From Viola odorata (Eukaryota; Streptophyta; Magnoliopsida; Malpighiales; Violaceae), in assembly GCA_963691705.1 (NCBI GenBank), contig OY829539.1, positions 3,474,501-3,538,500 on the forward strand: 64,000 nt of DNA, given 5' to 3'. The notes under the pieces were generated by a model. That model worked only from the letters and a program-made list of their open reading frames with translations, was not told where the DNA came from and ran no database searches. The first letter of the stretch is position 1. The number at the start of each line of letters is the position of its first letter. Shown here piece after piece: positions 22,694 to 35,044 of the stretch. A program made the position numbers and the translations under genes.

Positions 22694-24960
22694 TTTTGCT
22701 ACCCGATTTTGGATTTCAAATTTTTCATTTGTCGCATTTGTATTATCAATTTTTCAAAAATCATACACCTGTTTATTTTCATTAATCTGATGTTTATTTT
22801 CACGCCTTATGTCATTTAAATTTTATTTCGTATTTTTTCGTATTTTTATAACTTTTTCCGTTCGAACCCGTATCGGTTCCCGAGTCAAATTCTCGAAACC
22901 AAGGGTCGAACAATCTCGCTCATTAGCTACTTATTTTTTATTATTTTTCTAACCCGCGCCATCTCTTGGCGTTTCATTCAATTTTTATTTTAGTATTTTA
23001 TTACGCTCGAACTTTTATTGCTTATAAGTAAATATTTTTTATCGAACTATGTATTAAACTTTTTATCGCCCCTTGTATGCTAATTATCTTATTTTATTTT
23101 ATTCTACGTCCTAGCATTTTCTATTCGAAACTTTAGCGATAAAAGCTCGAGCCAAAAATAATTTGTTCGTATGCATTAATTTGCATTAATGCAACATTAA
23201 TGGATTTCTGCAGGTTTGGCCACCTTCTCCCCTAGTCCCTACGACTCTCTCGATCCTTCCAAACCGCCTTACTGTTCACCTCATCTCCTTCCAATAAATG
23301 CAGCCGAAGCTACAAGCAAAAGAGGGAGGGGGGGGAGGAGCACGAAAACGAGATCACCATCTCCCCTCCAGCCACCACCTCGCTGCCCACGTCGCCGCTA
23401 TTGCCCTCACCATGGCAATCGCCATCACCACTGCCCTTCATCCTTTACCGCCGCCGCACGCTGGACCGCTCGCCTCGCCGCTGCCGGGCTACTACCTCGT
23501 CATCGCCGAGGGACCAAGACGCTCGCCACTGCTGTGCCACGCCGCCGTACGCCTGACCGTTGTGTCACCGTTGCTGGGTTGCTGCTACGTCGCTACTGCC
23601 GAACCACTGCTGGCTGCTACGGTCCTCGCCTGCTTCTGGTCGCCGTTGCCGACCTGCCGCGCACCATCTCAGCCTCGCCTCGCCTCGCCTTTACGCCGCG
23701 TTGCTGCTGTTTGCCGCTGCGTTGCTGCTGTCGTACGCCGCCCGCTGCTGAGCTCCACCGCCGCTGCTGATTGACCGTTGTCGTGCCTTGCGTTGTGGCT
23801 CTGCTGCGCTGCTCAAGGAAGAAGAAGACGCAGCTGAAGGGAAGAGGATGATGAACAGGAGGTGGCCTCCTTTTAATTGGTCATGGGCTTGGCTTATGCC
23901 AAGCCCAAATGGAAAGAAAGACTTGGGCGTAAGCCCAAGCAGGAAAGAGAAGAAGAGAAAGAGGCTTGGCCTCATTTTAATTGATCATGCCAAGCCCAAA
24001 TGGGAAACAAGAAAGGGCTTGGCCCTTGGCTAGGTTTGGGCCCAGCTGTTGGGCCCAATTTCTAGGCCCAGTAGGCCTAGTCTAAATTTTTAGTCCATCG
24101 CATTTATTTGTCGTACTTTTTTTCATAGCTTGTACTGCTTATTTATTTTTCGCACTCGCACTGCTTATTTATTTTTCGCCATCACATGCTTATACTGTTT
24201 ATTTAATTTTCGCACTTGCATATTTAATTTTCGCACGCTTGTACTTGTTTATTTATTTTTCGCACTTGCACGTTTAATTTAATTTTTCGTATGCTTGCAT
24301 CGTTAATTTTCACTTGTACTGTTTATTTACTTTTCCGCACTTGTACTGCTTATTTATTTCTGCACTCGTACCGTTTATTTATTTCTCGTATGCTCGTATG
24401 TTGTTTATTTTCGCACGCTTTAGATAATATTTTCTGTTTATCTAAATTAATCTTTTTTTTCGCTCGCGTACAGAAATTGCTAAATATTTAATCATTAAAC
24501 GCAATTCTCTCGTGCCGATAACTCCGGTGAAAAAGGGGGAAAATCGCCCGTACCCCTTGATCAAGTAAACGTTTCTTCCCTTTTATTTCACGTTTTTTTC
24601 GTATATATAATCGTATGTATGAATATTTAGGATTATTAGAATTTGATCCATTGGGCATGATTCATCATATTTTTCAAATATGATTTTTCAAACACCTCTT
24701 TCTCCGGTAACCTTTTTAGGATGAGACTCGGGTGCCTAACACCTTCCCGAGTCCATAACACGACCCCGAACCACTGTTCTCGGGTTCAGACCCACTTTGC
24801 CTTAACTTTTTATTTTTCATGCATGACAAATAGGTTCCCTAAACCTAGAAAATTAGGGTGGCGACTTCATTAGCATCATGTGAGATGAGTCCGATTTCAT
24901 CTCACATCTCGTCCCAAACCCGCGTCGCATTAGGATAAAATCCAAAAAGGGGGTGCGACA
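22694..24960 (+). repeat. Element A 3' LTR
   Basis: Almost identical to 12040-14286, with scattered substitutions and a few small indels. Its first bases read TTTTGCTACC where the 5' copy has TGTTGCTACC, so the terminal TG has mutated. It ends GTGCGACA, followed by TSD GCGCC. Confidence 0.93.
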
Positions 24961-25308
24961 GCGCCATACAAGTCTGTCTGGAGGGCGGAAGAGACTGACC
25001 AACATTGCCAGAATAGCATCACTATCATCAAGTGAGAAAATCTCCCGAACCAGGGACTGATTCCAACTCCCTAAATCATATTCCATAAGCTCATTGACCG
25101 TCACATTTGCCTGAATACGAGAGATTGGTGACTGATCTAACACTGTAGGGGAGCAAGGTAGCAAAGGGTCAGCCTAGATGCGAATCTGTTCGCCATTTCC
25201 CATCCTCCACAAGCAGTCTTTGAGCAGAACATCGCGGCCCGCCATGAAACTCCGCCAGATATAGCTTAGGCGGGACCCATGGTGGCATCCAAGAAGCTCC
25301 CCGACGGG
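24961..25308 (-). pseudogene. LINE (L1-type) ORF2 fragment, upstream part
   Basis: On the minus strand: IWRSFMAGRDVLLKDCLWRM, GNGEQIRI, then PLLPCSPT. This is the segment between reverse transcriptase and the zf-RVT domain of plant L1 elements. It continues at 12039 beyond element A. Similarity stops near 25308, consistent with a 5'-truncated LINE. Confidence 0.8.
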
Positions 25309-25577
25309 AGAATTTAAAGTGACTAAATTTTTATAAATAATAAATATTAATATATAGAAAGGTAATGGGTATGTTTAATAAATATATACTGCACATCAAG
25401 AAGTATCGAGTAAATATAAGTATTAAAGTATCGAATACGACTTTCAAGAATAATCGTGCTTCATAGGATGATAAGATTAGATCATTTAGATTTAGAGGTT
25501 TAAAATTGTCATTGAACAATAAAATAGTTAATTAGTTATATTTATGTAAGATGTAATACATCAATACAATTTAAATC

Positions 25578-27866
25578 TGTTGCTACCAGATTTTTGACGT
25601 GTTTTTCGTACTTTTTTGTTTATCGCATTATTAGCCCATTTAAATCGAAATTCTATTGATTTTCGATCTTAGGCAATTTATTTTAATATTTCGAACCGTT
25701 TCGTGTCATTTTAGTTTTTCGTATTTTTACTGTCTTTTCATTCGAACTTCTATCGGTCCTGAATAAATTTCCTCGGACCGTGGATCGAATGCATTCCTTC
25801 TTTAATTGATAATTATCTACTATTATTTTTGTTTGCATCATCTCATTTTATTTTATCTAATTTACTTTGCTATAGCATTTAATTTTCGTTCGAACTTTTA
25901 AGGATTCCGAGCGAGTAAATTCGGACCTTAAATCGAACTTTTTCTTTATTTACTGATTACTATTTATTTTGTTGCATTTTATTGCATGTTTTAGTATTTT
26001 TGGTTCGGGATTTTATTAATTTCAAGTGAGATCCCTCGTGTTAGTGGTTCGAACGAATTAAATAAATATTAAATATTTTTCAAAAGTCAACCCATCTCAA
26101 CCATGGATCAAAATTGACTCATCTTTTCTTCACCTCCAATGGCTCCCAATTTAAGCATGAGGATTCATGCATGTTCCTCTTCTCTGACACCAAATGCAAA
26201 TGCATATTCCTAATGCCACCTCATTCCATTTCTACGTTTTTCTGCTGCACAATTGTTTTTTTCCCTTGCTCATCACCGACTCAACTCCCTATAAATAGTA
26301 AGTAAGCTTCCTCATTTCTCTACACCAACACAGAGCCGAATATACACAACAACAAAAAACCTCTCAAGCTCAATCTTTCTCTCTCGGCAACCACCCAAAA
26401 AAAAAAACGCGAACAACACCAAGTACACACTCTCTGAAAATTAGTCTCTCTCTAGCTGCTCTCTTCAAGGAAAGGTTGAAGTTCATTTTCAAGCATTTAA
26501 ATTTTCTTTTTTTTGTTCAACATTCTCTGCCAAATCCTTCAAGAATTTATTTGTTTATGTTTTGAGGAAATTAATGGTTGATTAGCTTTTGAATAAATTT
26601 TGTTGTTGTTCTAAATTAATTACATGGTTCTATTTAATTAAATCGCTTGCCAATTCGGGTGAATGTCCAACTTTTCCTTAATTATTTTAATTTCATTTTT
26701 GATTTAATTGAGCACTTTTTTGTTGAAATTAATTTGCTGTAATTGTTCCATTAAATTACTGTGGTAATGTTAATCATTTTAGTATAAAATGTGTCGGAGA
26801 TGGAGCAGGTTCGCCGGACTCTTGTTGCCGGCAGTAGTGCCGGCGACACGATGAGAGGGACGATGAATAGTGAGAGCCAACGACTCTCATTTCTAATTAT
26901 TTAGCCTGGGCCGCGCAGGCCCAAGCAATGGAGCAGCGCGCGCCGGGCGTACACCCGAGAAGAAGAAAAGGCGGGGCCTTGGGCCCAGCGCGTGGAGCAA
27001 AAGGCTGGGCTGGGCTTGACCCAGTTATGGGCCCAGCCTGGTGGGGCCCACTCCCGGCCCAGTGGGCCCTCAGAATTTTCGCCCCGTCATTTTTTCGTGT
27101 CATCGTCGCACTTGTACTGTCTATTTATTTTTCGCACTTGTACTATTTATTTTTTGCCTGTTTATTTATTTTCGTATGCTTTTGCATGTTTAATTATTCC
27201 GCTTGCGTTTGATCATCAAAATTAATTATGTCACTTGTGCACAATAATCTTGATGCCGATTGTTCGTATGTTCGCGCTACCTAACTAATTATTTTTGCAT
27301 GCTTAAGTAATTATTCTACTCACATTTTATTGCTAAAATTAATTATTTTGTTTGATTGTGATAAACCTTTAAATATTTTGTTATTTATTGATTACCATTT
27401 TCCGAACTAATAATCTCGCCTTTGTAGGATAAATCAACTGCTCATACCCTCCATATGTAAACGTTTCTTACCCTTTTATTTATTCACGCTTTTCCGTATT
27501 TACGCTCGTATGCATGAATATTTAAAATTATAATTTTATCATCTATTGGGCATGATTACTAAATTAGGACTTTTTATTTTTCAAATATGATTTTAAAACC
27601 TCTTTTATCCGGTAACCTTTTTTAGGATGTGACTCGGGTGCCTAACACCTTCCCGAGTCCATAATATGACCCCGAACCGCTGTTCTCGGGTTCAGACCCA
27701 TTTTGCCTTAGTTTTTTATTTTTTATGCATGACTTTAGGTTCCCTAAACCTAGAAATAAAATAGGGTGGCGACTTTATTGCATTATGTGAGATGAGTCCA
27801 ATTTCGTCTCACATCCAGTCCCAAGCCCGCGTCGCATTAGGAAAAATCCACCAAGGGGGTGCGAAA
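25578..27866 (+). repeat. Element B 5' LTR (complete, with TATA box)
   Basis: Starts TGTTGCTACCAG and ends GTGCGAAA (CA mutated to AA). It contains about 592 bp (25944-26535) missing from the 3' LTR, including a strong TATA box. The shared 3' portion carries the GACTCGGGTGCCTAACACC block also present in element A. Confidence 0.92.
26290..26298 (+). promoter_or_regulatory. LTR TATA box of element B
   Basis: TATAAATAG, followed by a CT-rich and A-rich leader-like stretch typical of a plant retrotransposon start region. It is absent from the 3' LTR of this copy because of the internal deletion. Confidence 0.65.
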
Positions 27867-28389
27867 GTTTGGTGACTTCACTAGGGACCGTAGTATCGAA
27901 GCCGGATTTTTTTTGAGGTGTTTGTTTTTCAATAAATTGTTGAATTTGTTTCATATGATTTTTTGGTACATGATTTATTATTTTTCATTGATAAACTGTT
28001 GTAATATCACATGATTATGCGTGATTATTGTTTTTCATGTATTTATTTGTTAATAAATTGTTCACATGCTTTATTAATTACTTTGATAAACTGTCATTCA
28101 TATGCATTTCATGCATAATGCCCTATCGCCAGACCTTTTTCCAAATAGAAATAGGTGGGTACTAGTGAGGCCCTGGGGCACGTGTCCCGGGTAGTTTTCA
28201 TAAACCCCGAACTCGGACTCGAACCCCTAAATGGGTGAGCGCTTAGAACTTTTGATGGTTCGACAGGCAATCATCCATTTACTGAGGGACCATTTTTTAT
28301 GGTATCGTCCGGGAGCCTTCCAGTCAGTTAGAAGTAGTAGATGTCACCCCAGCATATGCATCATATTGAAATGCGTATATTGTGACTTT
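27867..28389 (+). other. Element B primer binding site and leader
   Basis: Begins GTTTGGTGACTTCACTAGGG, a mutated form of the element A binding site. The following leader aligns with 14310-14770 of A. Confidence 0.6.
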
Positions 28390-28800
28390 GTTTCATTTTT
28401 TTCCATATGATTTCTTAAAGTTTTCCACACTTACAATTGATTTCGCAGTTTCTCAACATTTACAATTGTATTCCTATGTTTACAATTTTTTCACAATTTT
28501 TTCCAAATTTGCAAATTTTTCCTGCTTACAAATTTTTCCATAATTCTTCCACATTTACAAAAATTCGTAAATTCTCCACGTGATAAATGTCTTCGCAAAT
28601 TTTCTGCAATCTTGCACGCATATCAAATTTCCGTGTACAAATTTTCCCTCAAATTTTGCACATAATTTTATTCGCAATCTTGCCCGTATATCAAATTTTT
28701 CCGCAATTGTTTTTCCCATGTACAAATTTCCCCTCAATTTTTCCTTGTTTGCAACCTTCTCTGCATATTTTCCATGTTTGTTTTACTCTCCTAATTTATT
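28390..28800 (+). repeat. AT-rich degenerate array in the element B leader
   Basis: Counterpart of 14770-15275: irregular TTTTTCCACATTTACAAATT-type repeats. The Gag relic that follows in A is missing here. Confidence 0.7.
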
Positions 28801-31800
28801 AAATCCTTATCTTAATTTTCCATCTATTCAAGATTTAAATGCTATTGATTCATTTCTTTTCTTTCCTACTTACAGGACCAAGGCATGAAAGGAAGCTTCG
28901 CCATAGTTGAGCCTACGACTATAAACAAGGGCGCTTCGTGGGAGGCAACCCACATGTTCTTTTCAAATATTTGATTTTTTGTCAATTTCAATTTTTAATT
29001 CCGGCATTTGGGATATCCTTCTCTCAAGACTTATTATTCCCTCTTTATTTCAGGTATAACAAGACTTGTAAACTGGGGGTAAGCAGGTGAATGATGACTA
29101 GGAAAAATCAATAATCGAGCACATTTTCACCGGGGGGCAAGGCCTCAGGAGCGGTAATTCACCACAAAGAACTCATTACGTCCATCCTACCCTTGCCTTC
29201 AGACCATCGCTGTGGCAGGAGTAGAGGAACACTCCTCCTATCAACTCCTGAATAATTCCCCTCGGGAAATTTTACCATCAAGACATTACTATCACCAAGT
29301 ACCCTTTCCAAATAGTTTCTCATCTTGGGGAAGAAACATAGCAATGATAAATGTGCATTCTTCAGGGACCCCAAGCAACATAAGGCGATCCTATTTGATA
29401 ACGACATTTATGCTCGTCTGGCTCTCGGCTGCAAATCCAAAGTTCAACCACGGTCAAGTCCTTCATGCTTTGGGTTTAACCATCACAACCATTCTCCGCG
29501 AGACTCCTCGCATACACGCACGATGGTTGTCACGTGAGGGTCAATATGCGGGTCACTAAGTGCTGACTTTAAGGGTGATTACACCCATTCGCAATTCCTT
29601 GCTGCAAAAGCTAAAGTGTTGGGGCTCCCCACAGAGGAATGACTGACCGGATTCCCCAATGACCATCTGAATCTCCAGCTAACTAAGGATCTTCTGTCAT
29701 CTCCAGCTAACTAAGGATCTTCTGTCATCTCCCCAAATGATATTTAAGCCTTGAACAAGTCGTCAAGTCAGCAATTGGTCATCCCCCAGCACAGAAGATG
29801 TCTCCTCTCCAAGAAGTAGCCAAAGGGCGAATCGGGAAAGATTTCAAGATGGTTCTCCATTCGCTACAATGGGCTGGTCACTTTGCAGAATGTCTTGTAT
29901 TGGCAAACAACCAGTCTCAAGGTTCGTTATGAGCTCATCTTTCCTTGGCAACATGACCAAGTCCAGAAATGATTCAGATATGCTTAGATGGAATCTACAA
30001 AAAGATCATACGCCTTTAGCAAGGAGTTATCGTCCGATCATAGAACACTATTCAAGAACTTAATGACTATCCTTCAAGATGCAGTGATTGACTATGACGG
30101 AACCGTTAGAAATGTTTGCAGCAACACTATCATCCAATTTTAGTACGGATGATGCTAGGCCCGGACCCACGAAGGTGACTCCCCGATAGTGAACCTGTCA
30201 GATCGTTAGCTGCCGCTTGCTGTACACGTCCAAAGAAGTCCCCTTACCTCTCTACCTCTTTAATTTTTGTACAATTATTCATTCCCGCATTGGGGGGCAA
30301 TTCTTTTTAATTATTCATAAATTTTTGTGAGTGGTCATACCCTCACGTTTTTTCTATAAAATTGCTAAAACTGTTAAAAACTGTGCATAAAATACTTTGA
30401 GTAAAATCCACACTATTTCGTATAGAATTTAATTTTTCCAATAAGACAATGAGAAGTGCTTGATTGAGATGGCTAACTGGAGGTAAGGTGCACAACGAGT
30501 ATGGAAGAAGAAGAAATCTTTGAGGGAAACTGTATTTGCTTCGACCAAAAAGAGAGGAAAGCAGCAAAGGCCAAAAAACTTCGACACTACTGATTTTCGT
30601 GGCTAGGGCCAAGCTAGTATAGAAGAGTCTTTTGCATGATTCTCTGTTCCTTTATTTTTAAGGAAAAATCAGAAGAATCATTGCTTGAAACCTTGCCATC
30701 TCACTCACATGAAATGCAAAAAAGGCTTTAACTTTGACTCCATACCGTACTACGGGGGCAAATCAATATTTGCAAGAGTACGATCCTAGTACTCTTTAAA
30801 CATCCAATCTTTTATAAACCTAAAGTTCCGGTGCTTAATGCCAGAATTTGCAAGTGGAGCATTCACCTCTGTGTTCTTGAAACATTCTTGGATTCGTGAA
30901 AAAAGAGAAGATAAAAGGAAAAGAAAAATGGTGCTTGCAATGCTTTGGTATTTTTGCCTCAGCAAGTGAAAATATCCAAAGAACTATTTCTGAATAAAAC
31001 CAGCCAAACGGACAACATGTCTTGATATTTTTGCCTTTGCAAGTGAAAATATTCAAGAAACTGCATGTCAACAGACAAAACATGTCTTGATATTTTTGCC
31101 TCATCAAGCGAAAATGTTCAAGAAACTACGTGTCAACAGACAACAAATGTCTTGATATTTTTGCCCCAGCAAGCGGAAGCATTCAGGAAACTACATGTCC
31201 AAAATGCTGGTATAATAAAGAAAAAAGAAAAAAAATAAATAAGAAAAAGGCAGTTGATGAATCAAAAGAAGGAAAAGTAAGCAGTCGCTGTTTTGTTTCA
31301 GTTTGCATGATTCTGTCATGAAGCACCTGAGTTTTTGGCTTATATAAGCTTGGATGTTTGGGGTATTGGTTAGGCCTCAATAGTAAGGGTTTGGAGTTAT
31401 AAGTTGAATCGTTTAGAGCACTCTGTGTGAGTGAGATACTTGGTTTTCTTGCAAAGTATTCTTTGATTTTGCCTTTTTTGTATGTGGGGAATTGTCTCAT
31501 GATTCACTATCTAAATAGTTTTACCTAGCTAACGATCAAGAAGAAGCATCCCCAACGAAGATTCAAGAATCTAGGTGTTGCGCCCCTGAAGTGATTAAGA
31601 AGAAGAAGCATCACCAGCAAAACCAAAGAACCTGTGCACTTTGTCCTCGTCGCGGCCAATCAACGAGCATTGTTCATTAGAAAAGGAAAAACTATCAACT
31701 TCCTTGCTTAAATTTGTTGAACCTTCTCTTGGTAGGGAAGTTATTTTTATAAAATGTTGAGGGCAAACTTTAGGATATTGTACTTTCATATACAACATAC

Positions 31801-31990
31801 ATGATTTGATCTCATTGAATTTTCCATTTATCAATTGCTCTTTTTTCATCTAGTGCTGCTTTGTGTTTGTTTCCTCCCTATTTGCAGGATACAGGTATGC
31901 GTCAGTGGAATCTCACACTGTGATCAATCTCCGCCAATAAATCCATCCAATCAACAACCAAATGGAGTACGTTACCACTTCACAATCAAC
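28801..31990 (+). other. Non-coding interior of element B
   Basis: Parts align with 16440-18300 and 19950-20190 of element A. No protein domain recognised. A short local repeat of CATGTCTTGATATTTTTGCC with AGCAAGYGAAAATATTCA occurs about four times at 30945-31170. Confidence 0.55.
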
Positions 31991-32059
31991 TTCGTGCGGC
32001 GGATCACGCTCCCCACATCATCTACCAAGCAAACATCTGAATGGTCCACTCTTTAAAAT

Positions 32060-32275
32060 TTCGTGTGGCGGTTCAAAACCCCACCTTTTAAAATTTCGTG
32101 TGGCGGTTCAAAACCCCACCTTTCAAAATTTAGCGTGGCGGTTCAAAACCCCACCTTTCCAAAATTTAGTGTGGCGGTTCAAAACCCAACCTTTCAAAAT
32201 TGTCTGGCGGTTCAAAACCCCACCTTTCAAATTTCGTGTGGCGGTTCAAAACCCCACTTCCAAGTTTTGTGTGGC
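32060..32275 (+). repeat. Array 2 in element B: about seven units
   Basis: Same GTGGCGGTTCAAAACCCCAC unit as in A, contracted or never expanded here. Confidence 0.88.
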
Positions 32276-32309
32276 AGTTCACACGGACGTGCATTTACCT
32301 CTTCAGCAC

Positions 32310-33225
32310 CAACATCCGACGGGCAGCAGCGTCCGAGAGGAATTCAACACTAACCTCCAACGGGCAGCAGCGTTCGAAGAAGGATTTAAGCCTACATCCG
32401 ACGGGCAGCAGCGTCCGGAAGGATCTCGCAAGAATCTCCTAGTGGGCAGCAACGTCCGAGTGGAGTTTTCATTTTCATTTTCAGCACTAACCTCCAACGG
32501 GCCGCAACGTCCGAAGAAGGATTTAAGCCGACATCCGACGGGCAGCAGCGTCCGGAAGGATCTCGCAAGAATCTCCCAGTGGGCAGCAACGTCCGAGTGG
32601 AGTTTTCATTTCAATTTTCAACATCAACCTCCAACGGGTAGCAACGTCCGAAGAAGGATTTAAGCCGACATCCGACGGGTAGCAGTGTCCGGAAGGATTT
32701 CGCAAGAATCTCCTAGTGGGTAGCAGCGTCCGAGTGGAGTTTTCATTTTTATTTCCAGCACTAACCTACAACGGGCCGCAACGTCCGAAGAAGGATTTAA
32801 GCCGACATCCGACGGGCAGCAGCGTCCGGAAGGATCTCGCAAGAATCTCCCAATGGGCAGCAACGTCCGAGTGGAGTTTTCATTTTCATTTTCAGCACTA
32901 ACCTCCAACGGGCAGCAGCGTTCGAAGAAGGATTTAAGCCGACATCCGACGGGCAGCAGCGCCCGGAAGGATCTCGCAAGAATCACCCAATGGGCAGCAG
33001 CGTCCGAGTGTAGTTTTCACTTCAATTTTCAGCATCAACCTCCCAGTGGATAGCAGCGTCCGAGTGGAGTTTTCATTTCATTTTCAGCATCAATCTCCCA
33101 GTGGGCAGCAACGTCCTAGTGGAGTTTCCATTTCAATTTTCAGCACCAACCTCCAAATGGGCGGCAGCGTCTGAACGGAGTTTCCATTGCTATTTTCGCA
33201 TCAGTACCTTAGGGGGCAACAACCC
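32310..33225 (+). repeat. Array 3 in element B: higher-order repeat of 137 bp
   Basis: GGGCAGCAGCGTCCG-type subunits are grouped into a larger unit. The marker TAAGCC recurs at 32387, 32524, 32661, 32798 and 32935, an exact 137-bp period. Each large unit has three or four subunits. Copies are very similar, so expansion was recent relative to the element. Confidence 0.88.
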
Positions 33226-33319
33226 CCAAGTGAAGTTCACATCTACCTTATTTACATTTCCAGCATTTCATTTTCTCCTAGAATGACGTTAGCATGTGTC
33301 TTTTTTTAAATGTTTTACT

Positions 33320-33880
33320 CCTTATCAGAGAAGATCCAATCTCACTATCCGAGATCATCATCAGAGTGACACCATCCTCATTATCCGAGAAGATCATTTC
33401 CTCAATATCAGAGAAGACTATCATTTCCTCATTATCCGGGAAGACCATCTCCTCATTATCAGAGATCATCATCATTCCTCAATATCAGAGATCATCATCA
33501 TCAACGTACTCAATATTAGAGACCAACATCCTCGTTATTAGAGATAATCCATCCTCGCTATCAGAGATAGTCCTCGCTATCAGAGAAGAACTCCTCACTA
33601 TCAGAGAAGGTCCTCACTATCAGAGAAAGAACTCCTCACTATCAGAGAAAGAACTCCTCGCTATCAGAGAAGGTCCTCACTATCAGAGAAAGAAAACCTC
33701 ACTATCCGAGAAGACCTCATTATCCGAGAAGATCATTCCTCACTATCAGAGAAGACTATCATCTCTTTACTATCCTAGAAGACCTCGCTATCAGAGAAGA
33801 AGACTCGCTATCAGAGAAGACCTCGCTATCAGAGATCGTCCTCAATATCAGAGATCGTTCTCAATATCAGAGAAGTTCTC
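33320..33880 (+). repeat. Array 7: short CTCACTATCAGAGAAGA repeats, element B only
   Basis: About 28 irregular units of about 17-25 bp around CTCRCTATCAGAGAAGA. I find no counterpart in element A. The unit does not form an obvious hairpin. Long frames across it are repeat effects. Confidence 0.85.
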
Positions 33881-34136
33881 CCCCAAGACCATCCTTCTAC
33901 AGTATCCTAAGGTATGTTACCATAAACCAACATCCGATCAAAGGTACATTACAATCCTTATTTACATTTCTGCAATTTACTTTTTACCCCATTATCAGGG
34001 AAGTCATCATTTATATTTTTGCAATTTACCTTTCCTGTAATTTACTTTCCTACAAATTTAATTTTTTGCACTTTACTTTATTGCATGAAATTCCCCTCCT
34101 CCCAGAGCGACTTCAGGACAACATGTGTCTTTTCAA

Positions 34137-34375
34137 AGGTGTGAAAGGTCACGTGCCCACATCTTGTCTTTTTAAAAGGTGTGAAAGGTCACGTCCCTCA
34201 CATCATATCTTTTAAAATTGACGTGAAAGGTCACGTCCCTCACATCCTGTCTTTTTTAAAAGGTGTGAAAGGTCACGTCCCTCACATCATGTCTTTTAAG
34301 CGTTGTGAAACGTCACGTCCCTCACATCATGTCTTTTTAAATGTTGTGAAGGTCACGTCCCCACAACATGTCAGT
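34137..34375 (+). repeat. Array 5 in element B: about seven units
   Basis: GGTGTGAAAGGTCACGTCCC followed by TCACATC units. Arms GGTGTGA/TCACATC pair. The AA bulge of the A version is absorbed into a longer stem in several units. Confidence 0.85.
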
Positions 34376-34494
34376 TTTCAAACATTTAAATTTTCATAGT
34401 TGAGTCAGAATTGCGTCAACCTCAGACAACACTCAAGCATCAACAACAACGACCTATGAGTGCTACCCTCGACGCTGCTGAATTTACTTTTCTG

Positions 34495-34860
34495 CATCAA
34501 TATCCGGCAGTTGCGGTATCCCCGCTCGGATATCAATTTCATTTCTTGCATAGATATCCGACAGTTGCGGTATCCCCACTCGGATATCAATTTACATTTT
34601 TGCATCAATATCCGGCAGTTGCGGTATCCCCGCTTAGATATCAATTTAGTTTTTTGCATCGATATCTGGCAGTTGCAGTATCCCCGCTCGGATATCAATT
34701 TAGTTTTTTGCATCAATATTCGGCAGTTGCGGTATCCCCACTCGGATATCAATTTTATTTCTTGCATAGATGTCCGATAGTTGCGTTATCCCCGGTCGGA
34801 TATCAATTTTATTTCTTGCATAGTTGTCCGACAACTGTGGTGTCCCCGCTCGGATCTTAA
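34495..34860 (+). repeat. Array 6 in element B: about seven hairpin units
   Basis: Units read AATATCCGGC, TTGCGGTATCCCCGC, TCGGATATCAA. Outer arms ATATCCG/CGGATAT are perfect in several units, with inner GCGG/CCGC. Confidence 0.87.
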
Positions 34861-34980
34861 GTTATATTTCTGCAGTCTACTTCCGACATCAACCTAGGGT
34901 CAAAAATTCTCCAAACACCCACTCTAAGGTAAGACTGCATTTGTATTTTTCAAAATCATCATGGGCACGGTAGCAACCAT

Positions 34981-35034
34981 CTTTACTGCTCATCAAAAAT
35001 CTCGGTCACCACAATTTTTGATAAGACAGTAAAG
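34981..35034 (+). other. Hairpin directly before the element B polypurine tract
   Basis: CTTTACTG, ATCAAAAAT, loop, ATTTTTGAT, CAGTAAAG. The arms match element A; the loop sequence has changed. Confidence 0.8.
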
Positions 35035-35044
35035 AGGGGGCAAC

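Larger units (their letters stand above)
12040..24960 (+). mobile_element. Element A: 12.9-kb LTR retrotransposon without pol, TSD GCGCC
   Basis: Two LTRs of about 2.25 kb flank 8.4 kb of internal DNA. The TSD is GCGCC at 12035-12039 and 24961-24965. Inside are a primer binding site, a decayed Gag relic, several tandem arrays and a polypurine tract. No protease, reverse transcriptase or integrase is recognisable, so it must have moved with enzymes from another element. Long LTRs, the binding-site type and the Gag relic point to the Tat/Ogre side of Ty3/Gypsy. That assignment is inference; the boundaries are seen. Confidence 0.93.

Noticed and set aside
32303..33053. Series of 60-110-codon frames on both strands over array 3
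   Set aside because: They repeat with the 137-bp period and occur on both strands; this is a repeat effect.
33294..34040. 248-codon frame across array 7
   Set aside because: The translation is a Ser/Glu/Ile repeat dictated by the 17-25-bp DNA unit; no start context or domain.
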